A DNA stretch of 64,000 bases from Gimesia alba (GTDB lineage Bacteria > Planctomycetota > Planctomycetia > Planctomycetales > Planctomycetaceae), in NCBI RefSeq assembly GCF_007744675.1, contig NZ_CP036269.1, forward strand, positions 4,195,546-4,259,545. The letters are read 5' to 3'. Shown here in pieces: positions 1-9,700 of the stretch. The position numbers and the translations under genes are program-made. The notes beneath the pieces are model-generated. The model searched no databases, had not been told where the DNA came from, and saw only the letters and a program-made list of their open reading frames with translations. Within the stretch, counting starts at the first letter, position 1. Each line of letters begins with the position of its first letter.

Positions 1-287
1 CTATTCCAGTAGTCGGAATCAGTGCGGAAAGTATCGTCGTTTTAGCAAATGAAGCCGTCGACAAGATGTACCCCACGCTACGCGAAGTCCATCTCGGCTC
101 GGACATCAAAGACATCTTTTCCAGTGAAATCATCGAAACTGTAACGAATTGTTTATCGGGTAGTAAGCAATCAGAAACTGTTCCTCTGACAATCGAAAAT
201 AAACAAATCAGAATTCACTGTAAAAAATTAATGGACGGAGACCATTTGCGAGGATGCGTTCTCTCGATGGAAGAATCATATGGATGA
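1..287 (+). CDS. C-terminal part of a PAS-like sensor protein (5' truncated by window edge)
   Basis: The frame is open from base 3, so the gene begins outside the window. About 94 residues are visible. The stretch with V-V-L-A-N-E-A resembles the PAS signature in which a protein senses its input and then notes an altered atom environment, followed by strands typical of a PAS core. I cannot see any output domain, which would lie upstream. The stop overlaps the start of the next gene by 8 bases, so the two are probably translated together and belong to the same signalling operon. The PAS assignment rests on pattern only and could be wrong. Confidence 0.6.
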   Translation, partial: IPVVGISAESIVVLANEAVDKMYPTLREVHLGSDIKDIFSSEIIETVTNCLSGSKQSETVPLTIENKQIRIHCKKLMDGDHLRGCVLSMEESYG

Positions 288-1506
288 ATCAAAGCTGGAT
301 GACATTTTAAACATGGTACGCTCAGTGCCGACGCTGCCTGAAGTCGCTCAGGAATTGAGTCGGCTGGCAGGCGACCCCACGGCCTCTGCACAAGACATGG
401 CACATGTCGCTGAAGCAGATTCAGGACTCGCTGCGCAAATTTTGCGTGTGGTCAACTCATCATTTTTCGGGTTCTCACGACAAATCAGCACGATCCCGCA
501 GGCAATCGTGGTGTTAGGGACTCACGGCGTTCGCAACATCGCATTAGGTTTGACTGTATCTACGCTCAGACCCAAAATCGAAACGCATTCACAATATTTT
601 GATGTGGACGATTTCTGGAGACACTCTCTTTCCGTTGCAATCGGTGCGCGGCAACTTGCCAGAGAACTTGTGATTTGCGATCCGGAAGAAGCCTTTCTCG
701 CAGGACTGTTGCATGATATTGGCAAATTGATTCTGATTGAATCGAGCACAGAACAGTATCAGGAATTAATCACCGCTGCTCATTCGACCAACCAACCTCT
801 GCACACTCTAGAAGAAAACCAACTTGGATTTAATCATACAGACGTTGGCTTTGCGCTCTGCGAACGGTGGAAAATCCCAGAATCAGTCTCTCACACTGTC
901 CAAAACCACCACCGCTGGAATTGCGAAACACCCATTGCTACGGAACAGAACCAACTACTGTTCCTGGTAAACACCGCCAATAATTTAGCGAAAGTTTCAG
1001 GCATCGGATTCAGTGGAAATGCCTGTGTGACTCCGTTTTGCATGCAGACTTCATTCTCATACCGATCACTTTCTGAAGCACTTCAAAAAACACTGGAAAT
1101 ACTACCCTCAGAAGTGGCACATACAGAGCACTTGTTTAACATCACGTCGCAATCTAATTATGCCAGCCTTTCTGAATCAGGAAACATCTGTGTCGGTGTG
1201 TGCGTGCAAAACCCGGATCTTTACAAAATTATCAGTTTATTATTGCTCAGCCAGGGAATTGTACCAGTAACACAGCAGGAGCAAATGCCGGCAGAAACAG
1301 AAATGATCGCCGTCCTGACAGACTCGGAATTGAATTTAGATTCACTTCCTGAGAGATGGTCTCGGTATATTATCGCGTATCATCATTTTGAGAATTCAGA
1401 CCACCAGCAATCACAGCCAGAAAAATCCTTTGAAATTGATGTCGAACAACTCCGTATCTGGCTCAATGAGCAACTCCCCGCTTTCACGACGGAGGAATTA
1501 GTCTAA
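280..1506 (+). CDS. HDOD domain signalling protein
   Basis: 408 residues. Residues about 10-200 match the HDOD family: a P-T-L-P-E-V-A start, an A-Q-I-L-R-V-V-N-S-S-F-F-G helix, and a G-L-L-H-D-I-G-K segment with His145-Asp146. HDOD proteins are HD-superfamily relatives used as signalling or scaffold modules, often without proven catalysis. The C-terminal half (about 290-408) has no family I recognise. The gene overlaps the PAS-like gene by 8 bases, and its TAA stop shares one base with the ATG of the REC-HD-GYP gene (TAATG). This implies coupled translation of a PAS/HDOD/REC-HD-GYP pathway. The domain call is firm; the signal is unknown. Confidence 0.85.
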   Translation: MDESKLDDILNMVRSVPTLPEVAQELSRLAGDPTASAQDMAHVAEADSGLAAQILRVVNSSFFGFSRQISTIPQAIVVLGTHGVRNIALGLTVSTLRPKIETHSQYFDVDDFWRHSLSVAIGARQLARELVICDPEEAFLAGLLHDIGKLILIESSTEQYQELITAAHSTNQPLHTLEENQLGFNHTDVGFALCERWKIPESVSHTVQNHHRWNCETPIATEQNQLLFLVNTANNLAKVSGIGFSGNACVTPFCMQTSFSYRSLSEALQKTLEILPSEVAHTEHLFNITSQSNYASLSESGNICVGVCVQNPDLYKIISLLLLSQGIVPVTQQEQMPAETEMIAVLTDSELNLDSLPERWSRYIIAYHHFENSDHQQSQPEKSFEIDVEQLRIWLNEQLPAFTTEELV

Positions 1507-2969
1507 TGAATCCAAAAGTAATCTTTATCGACGATGAACCTCAGATTCTAAAAGCATTCGTACGCCTGTTTCGGAAAGATGAGATTGATCTCTTTACAAC
1601 TTCGTCTCCCGAAGAAGTCTGTGAGTTGGTGCAGACAGAATCCTTTGCATTAATTGTCTCAGATCAACGCATGCCTGAAATGGAAGGGACAAAATTGCTG
1701 GAGCGCGTCAGGGATCTCTCCCCGGCAACCATCCGTATTATTCTGACCGGTTATGCAGACAAAGACGCTGCTATCGAAGCCATCAACCAGGGCTCCGTCT
1801 ACCGTTTTTTGACAAAACCCTGGAATGATGATGAATTACGAAATGAAGTCAAGCGGGCCATCGACGAATACACCCTACGACAGGAGAATCGCAGACTTCA
1901 GGAATTAACCCTTTCGCAAAATGAAGAACTGCGTGACTTAAACCAAAATCTGGAATTAAAAGTTAAAGAGCGAACTGAGAAAGTCACACTCCTGAACCAG
2001 CAGTTAAAACAGGGATTCATCGGTTCCATTCGCGCAATGGCCCAACTGGGTGAAATGCACAGCTCTGATCTGGGGGAACACGCCAAACGCGTCACCGTCA
2101 TGACCGGTCAGATTGCAAAGCAACTCGGCTGCAATCTCGATGAATTGTTTCAAATCAACTCGGCCGCCTTACTGCACGACATCGGTAAAATCGAGTTACC
2201 TGCAAATCTATTATCAAAGCCTTACGATAAATTAATTCCATCCGAGCAACGTCAGGTACAAAACCATGTTCTATTAGGTGAAAAGATCGCACAAATGGTT
2301 CCCAGCTTAGAAAAGGCAGCAGTCCTGATCCGCCATCACCATGAACACTTTAATGGTTCTGGTTACCCAGATCGTTTAAAAGGCGAGGAAATACCGCTGG
2401 GGTCACGTATCATTTGTGTAGCCGACTATTACGATCATTTACAAACCAGCCGCACCAGTTCACAACAAAAGTCTCCTGACTCAATACTGGAATCAATGGG
2501 GAGACTGACGGGAACCTGGTTTGACCCGAAAGTTGTTTCCGCGTTACATCAGTACCTGTTCCCCGAGGAACAGCAAAGCGTCCTGCTGAAATACTTCAAA
2601 GATCGGACTGCAGATAACCCGCGTCAGGAACCAATTACACAAACACAACAATCAGAACCAGTGCAGCAACAATCCAGAGAGAGTCATCCGCTCAATGAAG
2701 ACGTGGATGTCACCGTAGAACAAGATCGTCGCGTGCGTCCTTATGAATTAAAACTGGGAATGACGCTCTCGCGAGATCTGTTCTCAAACAACGGCGGTTT
2801 ATTGCTCCCACGTGGAACGGTATTGTCTCCTAAACAACTGGAAAGTCTGAAATCACTCTCCCTTGCCAACCCGATCTCTGATCGAATCTTTGTCGAACCA
2901 GAGATGACAACAGACGAAACCATTTCTGTCCCTGCAGAAACTCCCCTGAATACTCCAGTTCATGTTTAA
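1506..2969 (+). CDS. Response regulator with HD-GYP domain (RpfG-like)
   Basis: 487 residues. Residues 1-120 are a receiver domain with acidic pair Asp9-Asp10, phospho-acceptor Asp53 and the conserved Lys in L-T-K-P-W. A coiled-coil linker of roughly 40 residues follows. The HD-GYP domain has His224-Asp225 (H-D-I-G-K), an HHxH cluster near 277-280 and Gly286-Tyr287-Pro288. HD-GYP enzymes hydrolyse cyclic di-GMP, so this is probably a phosphorylation-controlled c-di-GMP phosphodiesterase. After a Gln-rich linker there is a small module (G-M-T-L-S-R-D-L ... G-G-L-L-L-P-R-G-T-V-L) of a kind that often accompanies HD-GYP domains. It starts inside the HDOD stop codon. Activity is inferred from conserved residues. 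Confidence 0.9.
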   Translation: MNPKVIFIDDEPQILKAFVRLFRKDEIDLFTTSSPEEVCELVQTESFALIVSDQRMPEMEGTKLLERVRDLSPATIRIILTGYADKDAAIEAINQGSVYRFLTKPWNDDELRNEVKRAIDEYTLRQENRRLQELTLSQNEELRDLNQNLELKVKERTEKVTLLNQQLKQGFIGSIRAMAQLGEMHSSDLGEHAKRVTVMTGQIAKQLGCNLDELFQINSAALLHDIGKIELPANLLSKPYDKLIPSEQRQVQNHVLLGEKIAQMVPSLEKAAVLIRHHHEHFNGSGYPDRLKGEEIPLGSRIICVADYYDHLQTSRTSSQQKSPDSILESMGRLTGTWFDPKVVSALHQYLFPEEQQSVLLKYFKDRTADNPRQEPITQTQQSEPVQQQSRESHPLNEDVDVTVEQDRRVRPYELKLGMTLSRDLFSNNGGLLLPRGTVLSPKQLESLKSLSLANPISDRIFVEPEMTTDETISVPAETPLNTPVHV

Positions 2970-3058
2970 GGAACTGCAGTATGACTTCATGTAAAATAGT
3001 GATGATTTAATCCTCATCAGTAACACTTAGTTTAACATTTTTCAATCTGGAGGAGTTT

Positions 3059-3532
3059 ATGAGTCAATCCATTCTTTTAGTCGATGACGAACCAATCCTG
3101 CTGAAATGTGTTCGACGATTAATGCGACCTTTGGAAAAAAAAGGCATCATCGTCTGGACCAGCACCTCGGCAGAAGAAGCCGTTGAATTGCTGAAAAAAC
3201 ACAGTATAGATGTCGTCGTAACCGACGAAAATATGGTAGGAATGTCCGGCACAGAATTACTGGCCTGGATCTCAGAAAATTCACCCAATACGAAACGAAT
3301 TGTTTTAACAGGTGATATTTCAGTCTCGATTGCAATGCGTGCCATCAACCATGCAGGTGTAGACGCGTATTTAACAAAACCATTTAACAACGCAGAATTA
3401 CTCGATGCAGTACTCAGTGCACTGCACTCAAAAGATCGAGAATCCCGCGTTCAAGCAATTCGAGAATCTATTTTGCATGATCTGACAGACAAAGCGGAAG
3501 AACAAATCATTCAGGAGAGCACTACATCTTGA
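3059..3532 (+). CDS. Stand-alone response regulator receiver protein
   Basis: 157 residues. It is a full receiver domain with Asp9-Asp10, phospho-acceptor Asp56 and the Lys in L-T-K-P-F, followed by a helical tail of about 35 residues with no DNA-binding domain. The ATG is preceded by a strong GGAGGA Shine-Dalgarno. The gene lies 89 bases after the REC-HD-GYP gene on the same strand. The receiver resembles that of the HD-GYP protein (S-D-Q-R-M-P against T-D-E-N-M-V), so it may compete for or pass on phosphate in the same pathway. That role is inference; the domain is clear. Confidence 0.85.
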   Translation: MSQSILLVDDEPILLKCVRRLMRPLEKKGIIVWTSTSAEEAVELLKKHSIDVVVTDENMVGMSGTELLAWISENSPNTKRIVLTGDISVSIAMRAINHAGVDAYLTKPFNNAELLDAVLSALHSKDRESRVQAIRESILHDLTDKAEEQIIQESTTS

Positions 3533-3562
3533 ATATTCTGTACCGGTTTCAAAGTGGCTGCT

Positions 3563-4804
3563 TCATTCCACTGAAGTAAAGCTGACACTTAATCTGGTAA
3601 TCAAAGAGCCCAGCAGAATATAGCCGATCAGGACTTCCAGCATCACCAGTGCCTGGCCGGTCACACTCAGCGGATTCGCATGAATATCGCCAAACCCCAA
3701 TGTGGTCATGGTGACGCAGGAAAAATACAGGCAAGAATACATGCGCATAAAGATGCTGGCGCCAACCAGCTTATCGGGAAGTTCCACAAACGGAAATTCG
3801 GAAGAAATAATATAGTCATCCAGCAAGATGGAACTGCTGTAAATCATCGCAAACAGGAAAGCAAACCCGACAATACAGCCTAGAATGCGTTGCGTTGAAT
3901 TCCCATAATCCGAAGTCCACCAGAAAGCCTGAATCGCCCACCGCTTTACAGCAGGCATTTCCTGGTATTTCTGTTCCCACATTTGACGGCGCATATTCCA
4001 TTCGAGATAACTCAAATCGGTAATCGGATTGAACCGGGCAGTACGTAACGCCGTACCTGTTGCATCAGATTTTTTATTAAATTTACACCCGCTGAAATAG
4101 GTTCTGGCGTCCACAATTACGTTCGTCAGTTCAACCGATTCCAGAATAGTTCCTTGCAATAGAGCCAGTGAGAGATCGGCTGCATTTAATGTTGCTCCTG
4201 TGAAATTGGTTTCATTGAGTTTTGCCGCAGTCAGATTGCACCAACTCAAATCCGCATCGCTCAAATTTGCTGAATTCAAATCTGCTTTTGTCAGGTTCGA
4301 ACCGCTCAAATCACACCAGCTCAAATCAGCCTTACTCAGATTGGCTTCACACAGATTGGCTTCCCGTAAGATCGCCATCTTGAAAATCGCCATCTTCATA
4401 TTGGCCTGGCTTAAATTGACATTGAGTAAATTGGCGTCTATAAATTCGGCATTAAACATCTGAGCTCTGCTTAAGTCAGCACTTAACAAATTTGCCTGGC
4501 CCAAATTCGCATCATGTAAATTCGCTTCACTCAGATTCGCATATCGTAAATTTGCTTCACTTAAATCAGCATGAAACAGGTTCGCTTTGCTCAGATTAGA
4601 CTTACTTAAATTGGCTTTCTTCAGATTTGTATGAAACAGATTTGCTTCGGATAAATTGGCTTCATGTAGATTGGCCCCACTCAATTCCACGCCACCTAAA
4701 TTAGCCCCACTCAAATCGAGTGCTGTTTCCGGATTTTCAGCCTGCCACTTTGTCAACGCTTCCGTTCCCTGCCTGACAATTTTCACATGTTCAGGATCAG
4801 ACAT
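3563..4804 (-). CDS. Pentapeptide-repeat protein with C-terminal potassium-channel-like domain
   Basis: 413 residues. Residues about 25-235 are long runs of A(N/D)LXX pentapeptide repeats, which fold into a right-handed quadrilateral beta helix. The C-terminal third has a membrane segment near 305-327, a pore-type segment with Thr368-Leu-Gly-Phe-Gly-Asp373, which matches the TxGxGD selectivity filter of two-TM K+ channels, and a last membrane segment near 385-405. The inferred product is a homotetrameric cation channel with a cytosolic repeat domain. The start has GGAG about 9 bases upstream. It converges with the receiver gene across only 30 bases. Ion selectivity and gating are untested. 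Confidence 0.85.
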   Translation of the reverse strand: MSDPEHVKIVRQGTEALTKWQAENPETALDLSGANLGGVELSGANLHEANLSEANLFHTNLKKANLSKSNLSKANLFHADLSEANLRYANLSEANLHDANLGQANLLSADLSRAQMFNAEFIDANLLNVNLSQANMKMAIFKMAILREANLCEANLSKADLSWCDLSGSNLTKADLNSANLSDADLSWCNLTAAKLNETNFTGATLNAADLSLALLQGTILESVELTNVIVDARTYFSGCKFNKKSDATGTALRTARFNPITDLSYLEWNMRRQMWEQKYQEMPAVKRWAIQAFWWTSDYGNSTQRILGCIVGFAFLFAMIYSSSILLDDYIISSEFPFVELPDKLVGASIFMRMYSCLYFSCVTMTTLGFGDIHANPLSVTGQALVMLEVLIGYILLGSLITRLSVSFTSVE

Positions 4805-5316
4805 AATTCACTCTCCATTGATGATATCTACAATTACTCAGGCGGTTTTAGGGAATATCTTCATTCGGATCAAGATAATTAACGGAAAGGTGCTGGAACA
4901 GGAATCTAAAGCTGGAGAAATCACTTTATAAGGAGGGGAACAACTCTAACTTGGAGCTTGAATCGTTGCGGTTTGAGCATCAGGATGCTCTCGCACAATA
5001 GAGAGGAATACACGGTCTGATTTCCAGAAATCAAAATTGGTTGAGGGCATCATTTTAAGCAGCGTGCTTTCGTTTCCCGCTGAATGACGATGTCTATCAG
5101 CAATGACTCCGATTCTTAAATGTCCAGCCCAACAGCCAGCTCATTCCTACTGGAATTGCAGACTCTTTTTAAAATCTTAACAAACCGTCTTTTTGCTTAA
5201 GATATAATCGGAACATTGATCAATCCGGCTTCGCTGTTTACAGTAAATAGTACATAAAGTAAATCACTTTTGAATTGAAACATCGCGTAGTGCCACCAAA
5301 CAAAGGAATACTGCTA
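4805..5316. other. Intergenic region with a possible promoter for the PQQ propeller gene
   Basis: There is no credible gene in these roughly 510 bases between divergent genes. A perfect TATAAT lies at 5203-5208, but no good TTGACA is found 16-18 bases upstream of it. A purine-rich stretch resembling a ribosome-binding site (AAGGAGGGGAA, near 4930-4940) is not followed by an ORF. I see no hairpin strong enough to call. Confidence 0.5.
5203..5208 (+). promoter_or_regulatory. Possible -10 box (TATAAT)
   Basis: An exact TATAAT about 110 bases upstream of the PQQ propeller ATG. The -35 region is unconvincing, so the call rests on one hexamer in an AT-rich stretch. Confidence 0.3.
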
Positions 5317-6636
5317 ATGCCCGTTCGAATCCTCTCTGCCTTCACACTGCTGTTTTTCGGATCTATGTTCGCGAAAGCCGAGGATTGGCCCCAATGGCTG
5401 GGCCCAGATCGTACCAGTACCTGGAATGCATCGGGCATTGTAGAATCGTTCCCCAAAGAAGGACTCAAAGTTGAATGGCGGGTTCCGGTAGGACTGGGAT
5501 ACAGCGGCCCGGCTGTCGTTGATGATAAAGTCTACGTGATGGACTACGTCAAAAAATCAGGCAAGGTCGAAAACAACCCTGGTGGCCCCTCTAAAATTGA
5601 TGGGGACGAAAGAATCCAGTGTCTCTCCGCTGACACAGGAAAAGTGATCTGGGATTACAAATACGATTGTCCCTATAACATCTCCTACGCAGCAGGCCCC
5701 CGTTGTACGCCCACCGTTGCAGACGGCAAAGTCTACGCACTGGGAGCGGAAGGAAACCTGGTCTGCCTGGACGCAAACGATGGCAAAGTCATCTGGAGCA
5801 AAGATTTTAAAACTGACTATCAGGCAAAAACCCCCTTCTGGGGACACTCTGCCAGCCCGCTGGTTGATGGCGACACTCTGTACTGTCTTGTGGGCGGCAA
5901 AGATTCGCTCGCGGTCGCTTTGAATAAAGACACCGGCGAAGAACTCTGGAGAGCCCTCGATAATGCAGAAATCGGTTACTGCCCCCCCACTATGATCACA
6001 CACAATGGCACAAAACAACTTTTGATCTGGCATCCCACATCATTGAATTCACTGAACCCGGAAACAGGCAAAGTCTTCTGGTCGATTCCACTCAAACCGC
6101 AATACAATATGTCTGTCACCGTCCCCCGCCAACATGGCAATTTCCTCTACGTTTCCGGTATTGGTGATGAAGCCGCTTGGATTGAACTCAAAAGCAATCC
6201 CAAGCCTGCCGCCGAAATTGTCTGGAAAGGCAAAACCCGAGAGGCGTTGTTCTGCTGTAACAGTACCCCCTTTATTGAGGGCGATACCATCTACGGCAGC
6301 GACATTCAATCAGGTGATTTTATCGCCGTCAACCTGAAAGACGGCAAACGTCTCTGGGCAACCAAAAAAGTGACAAAAGCGGGCCGCCGCGATCGCCATG
6401 CGACCGCGTTCATCGTCAAGCACAATGACAAGTACTTCCTGTTCACGGAAAAAGGAGATCTGGTTCTCGCCGATCTGTCTCCCGACGGCTACAAAGAGAT
6501 CAGCCGCTTCCACGTCCTCGAACCGACCAACGAAGCCTTCGGCCGCCCTGTCGTCTGGAGCCATCCCGCTTTTGCCAATCAATCTCTCTTCGCCCGCAAC
6601 GACAAAGAACTCGTCCGCGTGAGCTTGAAGAAATAG
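5317..6636 (+). CDS. Secreted PQQ-type beta-propeller protein (BamB-like fold)
   Basis: 439 residues from the chosen ATG. The frame can be extended to a TTG at 5275, but the ATG at 5317 has AAAGGA about 9 bases upstream and begins a clean signal peptide (M-P-V-R-I-L-S-A-F ... A-K-A, cleaved before E-D-W). The mature start W-P-Q-W-L-G-P-D-R is typical of planctomycete propeller proteins. At least five blade motifs of the form G-K-V-I-W or G-E-E-L-W follow. Proteins of this fold either bind a quinone cofactor as alcohol dehydrogenases or act as protein-binding scaffolds such as BamB. No catalytic residues are evident, so the function is open. A strong terminator follows. Confidence 0.8.
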   Translation: MPVRILSAFTLLFFGSMFAKAEDWPQWLGPDRTSTWNASGIVESFPKEGLKVEWRVPVGLGYSGPAVVDDKVYVMDYVKKSGKVENNPGGPSKIDGDERIQCLSADTGKVIWDYKYDCPYNISYAAGPRCTPTVADGKVYALGAEGNLVCLDANDGKVIWSKDFKTDYQAKTPFWGHSASPLVDGDTLYCLVGGKDSLAVALNKDTGEELWRALDNAEIGYCPPTMITHNGTKQLLIWHPTSLNSLNPETGKVFWSIPLKPQYNMSVTVPRQHGNFLYVSGIGDEAAWIELKSNPKPAAEIVWKGKTREALFCCNSTPFIEGDTIYGSDIQSGDFIAVNLKDGKRLWATKKVTKAGRRDRHATAFIVKHNDKYFLFTEKGDLVLADLSPDGYKEISRFHVLEPTNEAFGRPVVWSHPAFANQSLFARNDKELVRVSLKK

Positions 6637-6665
6637 ATCAGTCTACAATGAGATCAAATTGAGAT

Positions 6666-6709
6666 GTGCCTCTGAACGTTTCAGCCGAAATTTCAGAGGC
6701 ACTTTCTTT
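6666..6709 (+). terminator. Rho-independent terminator after the PQQ propeller gene
   Basis: An 11-base perfect stem (GTGCCTCTGAA at 6666-6676 with its complement at 6692-6702), a 15-base loop, then TTTCTTT. It lies 30 bases after the stop codon, between convergent genes. Confidence 0.8.
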
Positions 6710-6758
6710 GAGAGCGCGGAAATTCGATTCGTTCTTCAGATTGAATCGATACTGCCCC

Positions 6759-9700
6759 TTACCGCAACACAGGCAGGCGTTCTTTGAGTTTTGAAAGCAG
6801 TGTGGAACTGCGTTCCTCGCTCACTGCTTCACCGGCAGTCGCCCGTAACGGGCAATTTCGGCACATCACCAGAATATAAGCCGATGGGATATAGTAAAGA
6901 GCTAATAACGTTGCGCCCCCTACACCGCCGGCAATCGTGATCGCCAAAGGAGGCCAGAAACCGCCCCCCGCAATGACTAACGGCACAAAGCCGGCCACCG
7001 TCGTCAGTGAAGTCGCCACCACATGCCGGGTCGACCGCAGTACGACATCGCGCACTACAATCCGATTCCCTTTTCGCGATTCAGGGTTTGCCCGTAATTC
7101 CGCCAGCACTACAATCGCATCATTAATCGCAACACCCGCCAGTCCCATCGAACCGACGATCGCCATAAAACCAAACGGAAACCCGAATAGCCACAGCATG
7201 CCCAGACCCAGGCCTATCGACAGTAGCCCCACCGTCCCGACCAGTGCCGCCACACGAAATGAGGAAAACGACAGCACCAGCGTCGCCACCATCAATACCA
7301 TCAACACGCCGACATTCGCCATCAAGTTTCCCACGGCGTCATCCCGCTTGGAAGCTTCGCCTCCCCACTCCAGTCGATAACCGGGGGGCAATTCAAAACC
7401 TGCCTGTTTCATATTCGCCCGAAAGTCAGCCAGCACCTTCGCCGGCAGGACTCCCGCTTTAATATAAGCCTGGACTTCATTCATACGCTCACCATTGAAG
7501 TGCGAAATTGCCGCGACTTCAGATGACATCTGCACGTCTGCAATTGCTGTGAGCGGAACGAACTGAGCCTGTCCATCAGCCGTTTTTTTTCTGGAAATCA
7601 ATTGCAGCGAAGCAATGTCATTAATGGATCCCCGTCGATCATGGGGCACGCGAATCCGAACCGGCAGTTCCTCAGTCTCTTCCAGAATACTTCCTCCCAG
7701 TGCCCCTTCCAGTGCGGCATCCAATTGACGAGAAATTTCGGCATGGTCGAGCCCCGCCAAGCGTGCCTGCTCTTCATCGATTTTCAACGTCAGCTTGGGT
7801 AACGGGTCGGCCAATTCTGCTTTATGATGCAACACATCCGGCGTCTTGCTCAAAATCGTCCGCAGCTCATCACCACTCTGACTCAACTGATGCAGATCCG
7901 GCCCGAACAACCGGACTTCAATAGGCGCATCAAAGGGAGGCCCCTGTTCTAACTGCCTGACCAATACGCGCGAATGCGGCACCTTCCGATCCAGTTCCCG
8001 CTGCAACTCATGAATCAGCTCCTGACCGCCTGATGCGGAATTGAGTTGCACCAGTGCCTGCGCATAATTGGAAGAATTCTCACGCTTGGCAATTATGTTG
8101 TAATAAAACTGCGGCGCACTCTCTCCCAGAAACCATTCGATTCCCTTCACCTGCGGATGCTCCAAAACCACGCGGCGAATCGTTTCAATCGTCTCCTGAG
8201 TCTCTGCCAGAGAGGCATGTGCGTTTAATTCCAACTCGATATTCACTTGATCCCGATCCGCTGGTGGAAAGAACTGTTCGGGCAGTGATCCTGCGACCAG
8301 AAACCCACACACAGGCAATACGCACCCTACCGCCACTCCCAACAACGGACGTGAAAACAGGATGTCCAGCGACTTCCGATACGCGTTGCGCATCTCCGCA
8401 TGGCTGAAACCGACTTGCCACCAGTGTGCGTTGAGCGGATCTTCTTCCGGATCTGCAAACAGTGCTGCAATCGCAGGAATCACCGTCATCGCCAGGAAGA
8501 ATGAACTGCAAATGGCCAGAATCACACTGACGGCAATCGAACCGACAAATTCTCCCGCGGGACCCGGCATCAGCGCAATCGGAGCAAAAGCCAACACCGT
8601 TGTCAGCGTCGACCCCAGCAGAGGCACAGCCAGATGCCGAACGGTAGAAATAACCGCATCGTCGGGGGCCATCCTGGAATGTAATTTTGATCGTACTTCA
8701 TCGACAACGACAATCGCATTGTCGATCAAAAGTCCCAACGCAATAATCAGTCCTGTGACCGACATCTGATGAATGGGGATATCCAGAAAACGCAGTCCTG
8801 TCAAAACCATAAAGGCCGACAAAGGCAATGCCGTCCCAATCACCAGCGCATTCCGCCAACCCATCATGAATACAATTACCGCGATAACGGCCAGACCGCC
8901 AAACAACAGATTCCACACGAGGCCATCCAGCCGTGCTTCCACATAACGATTCTGGTCGAACAAAGTCTGTACCATCACGTCATCAGCTAACCTTTGTTCA
9001 AATTCATTGATGGCTGCTTTCGCTGACCTGCTCCAGTGATCAATCCGCACATTATCCCGCACGAATATGCCCAGAGTCACAGCCGGCTTTCCATCTGCAA
9101 TCACCAGACTGTTCAGAGGCAAAGCAACGCCTTTTCTGATCGTCGCGATGTCTCCCAACTGCACGGAATGACCTTCGGCACCAAACTGAACCGGCGTGTT
9201 GGCGATTCTCGACAGAGAATCCAATTCCGAATCGACGTCGATCAACAGATCACTTTTCCGCCCGCGCAATAATCCTGCTGTCAGCTTCGCATCAGACGAT
9301 TCCACCTGATCTGCGATTTGCTGGACAGTCAATCCGAGCGCTGCAATTTGATCCGGCTGAATTTCCGCAATGATCTCTTCATCAGGATCTCCGAACGTAT
9401 CAATGTCTTCTGTTCCGGAAATCGCACGTAAGCGATCTTCCAGTTGTTTTGTCGTTCGCCTTAATACAGCATAATTGACGTCATTCGGATTGTCCCAGAC
9501 CAAAGCGACAATCAGGGCATAAGCTTTGACATTCAGTTCTTCAAAATCCGGCTCCTTTGCGCCGCTTGGAAACTCGACACGCGCATCGTCAATTTTATCC
9601 CGAATCCGCGACCAGACCTCATCGACTTCATATACGTCATCCCGCAGTTCAATCGTCATCGAAGACATGCCGGTACGAGAAATGGAGCGCAGCTCTTTGA

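Noticed and set aside
3563..4804. The repetitive stretch in the pentapeptide gene as a possible CRISPR or satellite array
   Set aside because: The 15-base periodicity reflects A(N/D)LXX coding repeats in one open frame; there are no constant repeats with unique spacers.
5557..6033. A 158-codon minus-strand ORF within the PQQ propeller gene
   Set aside because: Shadow of a conserved exported protein; no start signal or family.
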